NCBI GenBank assembly: GCA_028023455.1
Contig: JAQFVV010012405.1
Coordinates: 7,031,334 to 7,095,333 of the forward strand
Length of the DNA: 64,000 nucleotides
Reading direction: 5' to 3'
DNA from: Epiperipatus broadwayi
Taxonomy: Eukaryota > Onychophora > Udeonychophora > Euonychophora > Peripatidae
Below the pieces are notes generated by a model. That model was not told the origin of the DNA. It saw only the letters and a program-made list of their open reading frames with translations, and did no database searches. The translations under genes and the position numbers were made by a program. Shown here in pieces: positions 1 to 10,674 of this stretch. How positions within the stretch are numbered: the stretch's first letter is position 1; every line of letters starts with the position of its first letter.

Positions 1-3000
1 TTATTGCTTTCTATGGTAAAAAATGTAACCCATTACCACAGAAGCAAAATATACAATAAATGATAAATACTCAATAAAATAATAATAAAGCATAAAATTA
101 AAAAACAAATTAAATAAATCAACATTTTACTAAACATATAAAAAATATTAGTGTGATTTTTGTAATGATAATTTTAAACAAATCATAGTAGACAATATTA
201 ATGCCTTGTTGAATCATAATTTATTAAATGACCTATTTGCTAAAAAAATATATTAGGTTCAATATACATTTTTAAATTCATTTATTGATGCACTTTATAT
301 TATATTAATATTTTTTTTGTAATTATCCAATAAAAAAAACTTTGGATTTTTCTGCTGCACTGCTACAATTTAAAAATCAGCAGTCTGCCATTTTGTTTTT
401 TATTTTTATTTTTTATTTTTTTTTTTTTTTTTTTTTTTAGAAAAAATGCATTTGGACAATTTGATGGTTTTATTATCACAAAGATTTAAATAAAAATTAG
501 ATAGGTAAATCATATTTTATCTAATGCACACAGTTTTAATTTACTTTTAGTGTATTTTATTATTATACATGATTGAAATTTATATTTAATTTTGTAATGA
601 ATAAAACTTTTCTCTTTTCCTTTTGTTTTTCTTTTTTTGTTGTTGTTGTTGCAAAATTGTTTTAAGTTGTTATGATAATTATTTTTACCTTGGAAAAAAT
701 AATAATTTTTATTGTGAAAATAATCAATAAAAATTAGCCAATTAAATTAGACAAAGTACATTTTTTAAATTTACTTTTAATATATTTTCTTACTATATAT
801 GATGAAAATTATTAATTATGTGTCAAATAAAAAATTATTTTTTATTTAGCATGGTAATTAAAAAATAGATGACTAATATATATATATATTCATTTATTTT
901 AGTTATATTCTGATTATTATAATCATAAAGTCTTGGTTTTTATATAATATTGCACTACTTTTTTGGATAAATGATTTCAATTTAACTGATTAAAATGAAT
1001 ATTGTCTTTGTATTGTCAATATACAATGGCATTAATTATCTTACAAAATGACTGCCATTTTAAAAAAATTGTCAGACATTTTTTAAAGACTGCTATAGCA
1101 AATAATTGTTTATTCAGTTACTGGGAACAAATTGTCAATGATGGCTATGGCACATCCTCATCTAAAGATTATTGGTATGTGGGAGGAAGAGAAAACCCTA
1201 ACTAGATTAAACAATATATGCATGTTGGAGCAATGATAAAATGAGAGCTAAAGATTTTTGACTGAAACTCAAACTATAATTTCTGTAAGCAGACATTACA
1301 TGGCTTCCTAAGTTACTATTCATTTAGTTATTAATCATTATTATACAACTCCTTTTAAATTTCTACATTAATTTTCAATATACATTTTGATAAATATAAA
1401 GTAAAAATAGAAATGAAATTTTTTGAATATGACTTTCAATTTTTTTTATTTTCAAATAATTATTAAAATATTAAGTCTTGTATTCTATGAGATATATATC
1501 GAAAACAATTCTTTTCATATCTACTTTTATTTTTTTATTGATTTTAATCAAATATTTTTCAAATTTTTATAAAATTAATTATCATCTGCTATGTTTACTT
1601 TTGAAATGAAAGGCAGAAATAAATTTTTGCTCATGTGATTTTAAAATGTTTTTTTGTCAAATTTAAATTGCAAGATGATTAAATAGATGTAATATTTCTC
1701 AATGTAATAAATCTATTATTTATGAGAGATGTATTTTATAAATATAAAGTTTATAATTGCTATTTATATTTAATCGTATTTAATAAAATGATTTTAAATT
1801 GAGAATATCAAGTAGAGAATGTACCAACTTAAAATATATTGGATGAGATCATAATAACAGACAATCCAAATATAATAGAGGAAAAGGATAATTAAAATAA
1901 TAATTAACTACCAAATATAAAGAAAAAATATGTTGAACATTGAGTATCTGTATTATTTGCATAGTTTCTATGAATGCCTTCACATGATAACATCATTTGG
2001 TGAATGGAAGAATATTCTATTATTTATTCAATATATGAAATGATGACATAATAGCATCCAGTTTGAAAGAAATTAGTTGTAGTTCAATAGTTCATGACCC
2101 TCACACATTTGTAAATAGCAAGGCTGGATTTGAACCCAAGAATATGATAATTGATATACATGATGAAGTAGAATAAAAGTTTGCTGATATTACACACACA
2201 AAATCCCAATAAAGAATAGAAAATCATCTGCAATACCAGGCCAGAGCTCAACCATTACAATATAGATAATGAGCAGAATCATTATAATAATTTTTTGCTA
2301 ATCTGATAGCTTGATAGATTATAAAGTATAATTTGCAAACCATATGGATTGATTTGATTAGTTACATATTTACTCCTGCTGTAAGATAATTCTAGGTCAT
2401 ACTTATACAATTTATGTAATTGCCTTTAACTTTGCAGATAAAGAATTAATTGTATAACAGATTTAAATTTCCTATTATTAGCCCTTATAACAATTTTTAT
2501 AATTCACAACAGTTGATTTTAATACTAACCTTTATTCTACTTAGAATTCAATAAAATGGACTTGCTTTTTTAGAAATATAAGTTTACAAATGAAAAATGT
2601 TTTTATTAAAAAATCAAAATAGTGGTAGATTACATAATGAAAATAAATGACTTTGATGGTGGGCAAGAAAGTAGCCAAGCAAGTAACTCCAGAAAGTCAA
2701 TAAAATCTTTATTGACTGGAATTTATTTTTAAAATGAGAATGAATAAATATGAAGCCCTATTAAATGTATAAAAATATTCTTTGAAATTTTAATTTGCAT
2801 TTATAATTTTCTAAAACATCTCCAAAGCTTCTCACCCACACTGCAGACTTATTTCTTAGTATTTTACTTAGCGCCATGGTATATATATAAAATAATTTTG
2901 TATAAAAATTATTATCAAAATCTTTCGGAAAAAAAATTTGAAAGTTACATACTTTAAAGAGGGGAGAGGGAGTTTTCCTATAAAAAAAAAAACAAAAAAA

Positions 3001-3225
3001 CTAAGAGTTTATAAAAGAAAGAGTGTTATTATTATAAATTAAAAGTTAAAAATCTCTTTTCATTCCAGTTTAGTAGAATAAATGTGTATATATGTGCGAT
3101 GGTAAATAGAAATAAATGTTAGCTCATTAATAAGATAAATGCGTGTTAGAATACTATTAAAAAATAAATAAATATTGAAATGAAATGTATTTAAAAACAC
3201 AGTGGTGGACTACTAATTAAAGATA
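1..3225. other. AT-rich non-coding stretch, no gene recognised
   Basis: I see only AT-rich sequence with homopolymer runs (for example a T tract near 418-438) and a short AT repeat near 880. A 67-codon frame at 1002-1205 has no recognisable motif, no convincing start context and no splice sites. A short GTTCGAATCC-like string (GGATTTGAACCC) near 2133 may be a decayed SINE B box, but nothing around it supports a full element. Confidence 0.6.
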
Positions 3226-4431
3226 TGAAAACATGGGTACAAAGATGGCACCAAGTTATGCGAATATTTTTATGTCAAAACTAGAGTCCTCTATACTTGA
3301 TAATGCTAAGCTGAAACCTCACACTTGGCTTAGATATATAGATGACATTTTCATGATATGGCCACATAGTGAAGTTGGACTTCATAATTTTTTAAGTTAT
3401 TTAAATAATTTTAATAAACATATTAATTTCACAATGAATTTTTCTAAATCAATTGCTCATTTTCTTGATGTTGAAATTATTTACACTAATAGGGTTCTTA
3501 CTACTACTGTATATAGGAAACCAACTGATAATAACCGCTATCTACATTTTTATAGTAACCATCCTAAACATTTAAAGGCTAATATTCCTTATAGTCAATT
3601 TTTAAGGATGAAGAGGATTTGTAATGTTGAGAAATGTCTTCAACAAAATAATAGTATTTTATATAATAGATTGCTCAATATGAGGTATCCTAAGACATTG
3701 TTGGATAATGCAGTAAGGAGATCTTCTTTAATTGATAGAAAGAAACTTCTTTTATCTGAAAAGAGTAAAAAACAATTAGATGTTCCACCATTGGTTCTTA
3801 CTTTTAATAGAGATTTACCTAATATTAACCAGATATTGGCAAAACATTTTAACATATTACAGTCCACAGATTATTTAAAATCTATTTTTTCTGATCCACC
3901 TAAGGCTGTATATCAAAAACATAGATCATTTAGAGATATACTTGTCAAAACAAATTTTATTAGTAGTTCTGTACAGGAAAAAGGATGTTCTCCATGTAAA
4001 GATAAAAGATGTTTTACATGTAAACATATTGTTGTGACAAAAGTGGTCTTTAGTACTAAGAATTGTAATTTCAAATGGTATATCCCTAATTATGTTACAT
4101 GTAAAAGTGTTAATTTGATATATTTGATAGAGTGTAGTAGATGTTTAAACCAGTATATGGGTGAGTCTGCAAATAGTTTACATATCAGAATGACTAATCA
4201 TAGATTTGACATTTTGCATAAGAATAAAGATAGACCGGTTTCAAAACATTTTAACTTACCGAATCATTCAATTGATGATTTAAAAGTAGTGATTCTTCAG
4301 GAAGGTTTTTCTTCTACAAGGGAGAGGAAACAAAAGGAGAGTTTTTTATTTTTAAATTCAAGACCTTAGAACCACATGGATTGAATTTGAACACTGGAAC
4401 TATTACATCTCTGGGTTATTTGGTCTCCTAA
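3226..4431 (+). pseudogene. Penelope-like retroelement, 5'-truncated RT plus GIY-YIG endonuclease
   Basis: A 378-codon open frame (3233-4369) encodes the second half of a Penelope-like reverse transcriptase followed by a GIY-YIG nuclease. Residues 1-11 (MGTKMAPSYAN) match the conserved RT block before the catalytic motif, YIDD lies at 35-38, FLDVEI at 77-82 and VYRKPTDNNRYLH at 93-105. A cysteine cluster (C252, C255, C260, C263, then H265) precedes the nuclease segment, which starts at about 295 with LIYLIECSRCLNQYMGES and keeps R319, H323 and a likely catalytic E369. The frame stops after LNSRP. In another frame the sequence continues LEPHGLNLNTGT to a stop at 4429-4431, which looks like the true C-terminus, so a frameshift is present near 4366. 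The RT N-terminus is missing, as expected for a truncated insertion. The ATG at 3233 is just the first methionine in the RT core, not a real start. In this family the protein copies element RNA into new chromosomal sites. Confidence 0.9.
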
Positions 4432-5000
4432 ATGATTTCTATATGTGTGTTTTTTATGTGAAAATTTTCTTATATGAGGTTTTTTATGTAAAGATTGGTT
4501 ATATGGATGTTTAATATCTGTGTTTAATTGGTTTATAGATAAATAATTAGTTTATAAATTATTGTACTTTGCACTAACTATAATTTTTTTGATTAAAATG
4601 TATAAGTATTTTAGTTTTTAATGAATATTAATGTGAGCACAGCTATTTTTTGTATGTGAGCATAGTTTATTTTTTCTTTGTATGCACATATGTATATTTT
4701 AATTTTTAATTTTGGATTTTTTATTTTTATATTTATTTTAATTTAAATAGAATTTAAGCTTGATTAGGAGGGAATGTAGTTTTTTTTTTTTTTTGTTTGA
4801 ATTTTGTCATTGATTGGGTAGATATTCTGTGTTAGATTTTGTGACCAATCAGGGGGGTTTTGTTAAATTTTTAATCTTTTACCAAATCTGTAATTTTTGA
4901 TTATCGCCATTTTACTGTGTATTTTTTTTCTTTCTGATGAAAACCAGTCCTCTGGTTGAAATATAATATTATTTATTGGATTTATAAGTCTTTTTTTGTT
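4432..5000 (+). other. 3' untranslated region of the Penelope-like element
   Basis: AT-rich sequence follows the Penelope-like frame to the edge of a compositionally different block at about 5001. It contains a T run near 4780 and ends with a hammerhead-like motif at 4934-4961. The exact 3' border of the element is not visible, because no target duplication could be paired with the truncated 5' end. Confidence 0.5.
4934..4961 (+). ncRNA. Hammerhead-like core at the 3' end of the Penelope-like element
   Basis: CTGATGA (4934-4940) is followed by a six-base-pair hairpin, AACCAG (4942-4947) with CTGGTT (4952-4957) and a TCCT loop, and then GAAA (4958-4961). These are the two conserved core strands of a hammerhead ribozyme around stem II. 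An unpaired A sits before stem II, stem III could be AUA/UAU, but no stem I partner is visible. It is therefore a core-like motif, probably inactive. Penelope-like elements are known to carry hammerhead ribozymes, which makes the position meaningful. Confidence 0.5.
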
Positions 5001-5040
5001 TGTAACGATCCGGAGAAAGCTAGACTTACGTAAACTGCAC

Positions 5041-5058
5041 TACAGGGCGCCATCTAGG
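5041..5058 (-). promoter_or_regulatory. CTCF-like motif
   Basis: The minus strand reads CCTAGATGGCGCCCTG. Its core AGATGGCGC matches the best-known part of the bilaterian CTCF recognition sequence. It sits at the left border of the higher-complexity block, and a second match in the same orientation lies near the right border (9051-9067). Single motif matches occur by chance and inside repeats, so this is a suggestion only. Confidence 0.25.
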
Positions 5059-6445
5059 CATTTGAACCTAGAAAAATTTATAACGTAGGCAGATACGCAA
5101 GTCAAAAAACAAAAAAAAAATTTTTTTTTTCTTAATTTTTGATTCCGGTCGTTAGCCCAAGTCACTAGCTCAGTGAGTAGCAGAGATAATAAAATATAAC
5201 TTAATTTTATATCTTAAGTATAAAAGATTAAAAGCCACTGCCAGAAATTTACACATAAAATATTTATTTACGCACATATAAAATCATTCTAAATTCGAGG
5301 AATAAGTTTAACATTTTTTTTAGATTTTTATATTACTCTTTATTTTTATATTTACATAAATTTCAATGATTTTAATTTTTTTTATTTAGATTGTCAAGTA
5401 TGAATAGACTACATAGATCTGCATTTGAAAATAAAACATTCTATCCCTATTTAACCCTAGGCTAAAATTTGCAGTCAAACTGGCATCAATCCATCCGATA
5501 CATTTATGTATTCAATGTAGCATGAAAATACAACAGCACAAAGATACTATACTGTCAGGAATGGACATCTGAACAATATAGTTTAAGAAAACATTGACTC
5601 TTGTCTAATACAGGAATATGACGTCTGTATAGCACGGAGAACAATAAAATAAAAACTCCATAGGAAGGGACCATGATCCTTTTTGCCGACTTACAATCCC
5701 ATCCATAGGCAAAGGGTTGGTGCAGTGTATACAGCGATTCTGCATGTAGCGAAACTCATACTACATCTACTAATTACACAAATATATCCAATCCATTGAC
5801 CCAATTCAACAACGACACAAATAACCTAAGATTACCCTCCCCTAATATAACTTTACAAATCTATACAGCCATTCACGCCCGACTTAAGTTTAACATTTAG
5901 ATATGTTCGCACAAATGAGTTTAAAAATGTTGGGTATAGATCGATTACATAGATTCCACGGTCAAAAAACATTTCAAAATAAACATAAACGATCAAAATA
6001 CAAAATTATTGATACCGACAATCGCAGAGGGAAACTTATAAGTAACCCAATAGTATTCACCATAAGATACTTGCGTTGTCACCAATAACTTAAAAGACAT
6101 CCGAATAAATACATTTTAGATACTCACCGTAAGGTATCATTATTTATCGAATGTCTATATATTTTGATCAAATATGAAAACCAAAATATAATTAACCGCA
6201 AATGAATCCATGCAAGCGTCTATAAACAACTTAAATTTCATGCATTTAAATAATCTTTACAATAAGAAAAAAAAAAAATGGAAAAGATGTTTATCAATCG
6301 GAAAACATATAAAATTAAACATTATTAATTTGATTTAAAAACTTACAAAAGTCAGATAAGAGTCCGTTTTAACTTTTAAGTTGGCTTGTTTATCAATTTA
6401 TAAAACTTGACGAAAGTTCTTAACCGATTTTAATAATTGTTCATT

Positions 6446-6760
6446 TCATATAGTCCATGTTCCCGTTGGCAATTCCCACGGCATCTCCATTGGAAGAAAA
6501 TGTTCTGGAGATAGCATTAGCTGGTTCCATTCTGGTATCACAGTCTTTTCATTTTATTTTTTTTAAAACAAACAAAAAAAAAATGAGGGAGAACGGCAAG
6601 TGCGTCTTACCGTTGTCATCAAATCAAGTTGGAAAACTCTCTCTGACTGGAACTCAATATTTTTTTCTTTTTATAGTCCGCTTATGGATTCCATAAACAA
6701 AAACGTCACTGTTCTGTTTTTTCGTTATGGTCCGGGCCTTTATTTGGCTTCCATTGGTCA
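6446..6760 (-). promoter_or_regulatory. Candidate minus-strand promoter with short first exon
   Basis: Read on the minus strand: CCAATGG at 6757-6751, a GC-rich patch, TATAAAA at 6675-6669, and an initiator-like TCAGA about 31 bases downstream (A at 6644). Then comes ATG (6619-6617) followed by ACA ACG and a strong 5' splice site, GTAAGA, at 6610-6605. If a 66-bp intron to the AG at 6546-6545 were removed, a 35-codon frame would run to a stop at 6448-6446. A second overlapping 29-codon frame starting MEPANAISRTF occupies the same stretch. Element order and spacing are those of an RNA polymerase II promoter. No product was recognised, and it could equally be the promoter of a mobile element. 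Confidence 0.35.
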
Positions 6761-7044
6761 AGCTAAAATCCCTTTCTTCTCTTATCTAACTTTCCATCTG
6801 ACTTTTTAATTAAACAGCTTTTAGATAAAATTAATTAATACCTGTTTTTATTTTAACTTACGTTATTTTTTTATTAAAATACTTTTATAAATCTTTTTTT
6901 TTATAAAAAATACATTCAAATACCTTTTTTTATTTATTAAAAAAAAATATTTTTAAAGTTTAGCATCTGTGCGAATATATATACGTATAACAAACGTTTT
7001 TAATTTTAGCGTTTAGTTTTTTTTTACTTTTATTTTTAATACAC

Positions 7045-7064
7045 TGTAACGAGACAGCGTTACA
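7045..7064. repeat. TGTAACG...CGTTACA palindrome
   Basis: The 20-base sequence TGTAACGAGACAGCGTTACA has seven-base-pair arms around a six-base spacer. It resembles two LTR-type termini facing each other. Similar palindromes lie at 9218-9245 and, with six-base arms, at 62778-62796. Confidence 0.5.
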
Positions 7065-7919
7065 TCAATATTAAATCTAGGATACATCGATAAACACACA
7101 CACACCAGCAAGCAACATAAAACACTCGTAACTTTACTTTCGTAATTAGTAATAGTTTTCTTTCTCTCGTAAATACATTTATAAAACATATTGATAAAAT
7201 GCAGATGGTAAAACGTCTAATTAAATGATTAAAGCCTTTAGATAATAAAAATAATAACAAAAAAATAATTTGCTTTCCTAAATAATAAAATATAATCTGC
7301 ACTCCTAAAATAATAAAAATAATTATCAATCAAAATCACCACGGGGAATTAAAAAATGTTTATTTTAGAAATATAATTTTAACTAGAATAAAACTTATAG
7401 AAAAGATTTGAGGAAAAGATAAATGCTCGACTTCTAAATGTAAAATAACTTGTATTGTTCTAGTAAAACACACGCACACACGCATGCCTTCGAGGCGTGA
7501 AGGAATAAGGTTGGTTGAGTGAGATTGCAAAATGAGATTGTCCCAAAATAAATATTGCCTTTAGCACAAAGAGTGAGTGAGCAGGTACCTCAAACGCGGA
7601 CCTGAACGACAACTCCAAGAACAGGGAACTATGGGGGTAGATTGGATCCCAAGATATGGATCAACCTTTATAAATACTAGTCAAAACCTATTCAATGGTT
7701 ATTTTGGAAAGAATTTGGAAAGAATTGTTTGGATTCAGTTCGATTCGATTCATTTCGATTGATACATTCTCATTATTGTGTTTTTTTTATTTTCCAATTC
7801 TCAGTACGCTGAATTACCACCTGCTCATTTATTCCGATGCTTATGCTTTTATTTAAAATTAGAATTGTTCTGAATTAGCTTGGTTATTCTTCAATATTTA
7901 AAATGATCATCATGAAATT

Positions 7920-8130
7920 AATACCAAGAGCGTCGACTGTCATGAGGGGCTAATAAACCCTTCAGTGACTGATCGGCGCTCCGCTACTGAAATATCTCCG
8001 AAGCTATGAAATTCTGATAACATCGTCGTGTTAAGTGAATGCTCCCAATAAAAGAAATGTTCCGTGAAACACCCAAACTCGTCCAGACCAATCGACCTTC
8101 GTTGCAACCAAGACAAATCCTAGGTAAATA
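7920..8130 (+). repeat. Possible dispersed repeat, GC-richer segment
   Basis: The stretch around CATGAGGGGCTAATAAACCC loosely resembles the segment at 33870-34015 (ACATGAGCTAATAAGCTC...CAGTTGGTCTGG): both have a GAGCTAATAA-like core followed by a CCAG/CTGG string. The similarity is partial and no ends are visible, so this may be a decayed shared element or coincidence. Confidence 0.25.
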
Positions 8131-8400
8131 TGTTTTTTTATTCTGTTCACTCACTCAATTAATAAACTCGTAAGGCAATCTCGTAATTAACCAACATAAA
8201 TTTACTCAAATAAATCCTAAGACTTTCCTCGTCATAATAGTTTATCTTTGTTACTGAACTTTGTAAACATGAACTTTGAACTTAAGTGAAGCTAAGGAAA
8301 GATTATATATTTATCAAATAGAAAGGAACTTTCTCGTTATTCAAATTGTGTTATGAATACTTATGGTTCTCTGTGGGTGTGAATGTATGTGCGCGTGTGT

Positions 8401-8474
8401 AATAAATCAATTAATAATGTTTTGTAATAAATCAATTAATAATGTTTTATAATAAATCAATTAATAATGTTTTC
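8401..8474 (+). repeat. 25-bp tandem repeat, three units
   Basis: Three near-identical units of AATAAATCAATTAATAATG plus a TTTTGT/TTTTAT tail run head to tail (8401-8425, 8426-8450, 8451-8474). The units differ at one or two bases only, so this is a recent minisatellite expansion. It follows a short GT-rich run. Confidence 0.9.
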
Positions 8475-8917
8475 TTTTCATATTTAATAAACTTGTTCAA
8501 TATCTAATCAAGTCGAGCATATCTCAAATCTTTTCACACACAATCAAAACCGTAGTTATTTTTTGATAACTTATCTTTGAAGTAGATGTAGTTAATTTTA
8601 ATTTTCATTTAGTTATTTTATTAATTATGTCACCATCGTGCCGTAAGTCACGATGTTTCTTATTTCACCTTAGTTAAGATAGATTTAAGAGCGGGCGGGT
8701 CTATAATCAAAGTAAACGTCAATAAATTATGGTATATACAATAAAGCGGGGGGATGAACTTGTAAGCCTTGTGTTCGGGGCGTAAGCGAACAACCTCATA
8801 GGTCAGTGATAACCAATAAACGATCTTTATGCCGTGATCGACTTAGTAGAAAACCTTGCTGATTTTAATTAGCGGACATCGCGTCTTCTCCGGGAGGAGT
8901 CATTTTAGAAACAAACA

Positions 8918-9170
8918 TGTAACAACCTTGAGACACCTTATTGGTCCATGCTGGGAGTTTTGAGCTAGTGGGTGGGATTAGACTTCGAAATCGTTTTGAC
9001 ATGATGTAAGGTGATGCGAGTAGTTAAAATCAACTTAAATAATCGTATCTGGCGCCCCCTTATGTGGATCGTGAATAACTGTCGATGTAAGAAAAAAAAT
9101 AAAGCCTTACGCTATGTCATGTTTGTTACGAAGCCCGTAATCTCGGGTTGGTGAGGGGGTCGCGGTTACA
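8918..9170 (+). mobile_element. Candidate solo LTR (gypsy-like), 253 bp
   Basis: The segment begins TGTAACAACC and ends GGTCGCGGTTACA, giving TG...CA ends with a six-base inverted repeat (TGTAAC/GTTACA) as in many metazoan gypsy LTRs. ATTGG lies near 8940, AATAAA at 9099-9104, and 66 bases of U5-like sequence follow. The flanking five bases (AAACA and ACACT) do not make a clean target duplication, and no primer-binding site or second LTR was seen. It may be a decayed solo LTR or a chance arrangement. Confidence 0.35.
9051..9067 (-). promoter_or_regulatory. CTCF-like motif
   Basis: The minus strand reads CCACATAAGGGGGCGCC, close to the CTCF consensus with its AGGGGGCGC core. It has the same orientation as the match at 5041-5058. 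It lies inside the candidate LTR, so it could simply be element sequence. Confidence 0.25.
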
Positions 9171-9217
9171 ACACTTATTTTTATATGCGAACTTAAAAGT
9201 TTTTTATTTTAAATTAA

Positions 9218-9245
9218 TGTAACGACATATTTATATATCGTTACA
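9218..9245. repeat. TGTAACGA...TCGTTACA palindrome
   Basis: Eight-base arms (TGTAACGA at 9218-9225 and TCGTTACA at 9238-9245) flank a 12-base AT spacer. This marks the right edge of the higher-complexity block. It is related to the palindrome at 7045-7064. Confidence 0.5.
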
Positions 9246-10314
9246 ATATATATATATGAATCTAAAAGTAACCAGTTCTTTTCCTCCTTATTAACTAACT
9301 ATTCAGCATTAGACTGAAACTTAAATCTTGGTTACCAGGTTGCATCTGCATTATCTTGAGCTTATTTATTCACTCACACTGTTAATATATACAACAGCCA
9401 TTTTAGAGCTGTATGTAGTCATCATCTCAGCTAGGCTGTTTATTATCTTGTAACATTGGCAAACCATAAGCACGATTTATTAACTGCACATACACCTATT
9501 TTAATGTTAAGATGAGACTGTTTTATTGATAATAGTCTCATTCACTATGTAAATGTCTGCATGTGTTGATCCCACGTACTTATCACTATATAATCTTTGT
9601 CATTTTCTTTTACTTGATTTTATGTTATTGTTTTAATAAATCTATTTAAAATATAAAACTTGTTCCATATATTTCTTATTTGTATTTATATTTCAATGCA
9701 ATCCATATTATCTTATTCCAAATTCTTAATAATTTTACATGCCTTGTTGTAATTAAGTTAATTAGTATGCTATGTAATATATTTCTACCCATTAAATTAA
9801 TAGTTAGCCAGCCATGGAATCTCATGTTTCTCCCTGTTTCCACAGATTGAATTAAGACCCATGTGTAACCTCAGAAATGTCATTCATAAGGTGTTAAATC
9901 ATGGAGTACTAACAAATGAGTTGAAGTTTGGTCAGATTTGAGATCTCACCATCTCATTTCAGCCAACTTTGGTGTACTTGGCCTGGATTCTGGATTTTGT
10001 TACATAAATGTACAAATCTGACCAATGCAATATTAGATTTCTTTAAATAAGTATTAGCAATTTTAACAAGTTGTGATTAAAATTTACCATTCATTTTAAG
10101 ATATTCATTTTTTAAAAAGCTGTGAATAAGATTTTTGATCTATTTCTCCTAAAAAAATTTAATGTTGGGTTTACTGATGGCAATATTGCTGTTTCTGATT
10201 TTTTCTTCACCCCAGGAAGATTTCCACACACTCAGAATGATTATTTACATTTCTATGGTAAACAGTGGGAAAAACTAAAAGAATTTTTACTCACTATACA
10301 TAATAATTGAACCA
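9246..10314. other. AT-rich stretch, nothing recognised
   Basis: Moderately complex AT-rich sequence without a long frame, clear repeat or RNA gene. A 62-codon frame at 10122-10310 has no recognisable motif. Confidence 0.5.
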
Positions 10315-10660
10315 GTTAGGACACCATGAATAATATTTCTGTAGTGTAATTTTAGTATACCATTCTTGACAAGGTAGGCACTGGCTTCTATCCATTTTTA
10401 AAATGTTGTAGATGAGTGTAATCCCAAACATATGACCAAAGACATATGAAAATGATATATGATTCCCCAAGATGCACATTTTCTGCTGAATTAGCATTCA
10501 TCAGTTGGCCAAGACTACAATCTCTTACACATATCTTTATTGTTGTTCCAGTATATATAGATAGACAATTATTACAGTTATAATAATAAGTGTTAAACTT
10601 ACTGCCCTCACAACTTTGATGCAAACTACTTGATGGAAATATATTAATAATTTTTATTAG
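10315..10660 (-). repeat. Hammerhead-bearing repeat, copy 1 (minus)
   Basis: This unit aligns by eye with 10675-11058 (same orientation) and 11059-11400 (opposite orientation). The shared blocks are the sequence before the ribozyme (AGAGATTGT.GT), the ribozyme itself, a GGATAGAA.CCAGT.CCT block and a terminal ACACTACAGAAATATTATTCAT block. A reading frame upstream of the ribozyme on the minus strand contains CNNCLSIYTGTTIKI, which loosely resembles the start of a Penelope-type GIY-YIG domain. The repeat may therefore derive from a Penelope-like 3' region, but this match is weak. Confidence 0.7.
10465..10510 (-). ncRNA. Hammerhead ribozyme copy, nearly complete
   Basis: On the minus strand: stem I GGCCAA, core CTGATGA, stem II TGCT/AGCA around AATTC, GAAA, a short stem III ATG/CAT with a two-base loop, the cleavage-site base C, then TTGGGG completing stem I (four pairs). 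A one-base loss in stem II and an extra A after it are the only departures from the family pattern. The very short stem III is typical of the hammerheads in Penelope-like elements and retrozymes, which may act as dimers. Confidence 0.7.
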
Positions 10661-10674
10661 TCATTTATTAGATT

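Larger units (their letters stand above)
5001..9245. other. Higher-complexity, CpG-containing block without long ORFs
   Basis: From TGTAACGATCCGG at 5001 to ATCGTTACA ending at 9245 the sequence changes character: GC and CpG rise (for example 5041-5058, 6721-6745, 8685-8900, 9049-9170) and simple AT runs become rarer. No reading frame over about 90 codons is present and no transposon protein was recognised. The block could be a gene promoter and first-exon neighbourhood, a non-autonomous LTR-type element, or several nested insertions. Its ends share TGTAACG / CGTTACA, as LTR termini do, but 4.2 kb would be very long for one LTR. Sub-features are listed separately. Confidence 0.45.

Noticed and set aside
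1002-1205. 67-codon frame as a small gene
   Set aside because: No homology pattern, start context or splice signal; frames of this size are expected by chance even in AT-rich DNA.
5001-9245. A single 4.2-kb LTR
   Set aside because: Terminal bases fit, but the length is extreme, internal palindromes with the same ends suggest several insertions, and no second LTR or pol gene exists nearby.
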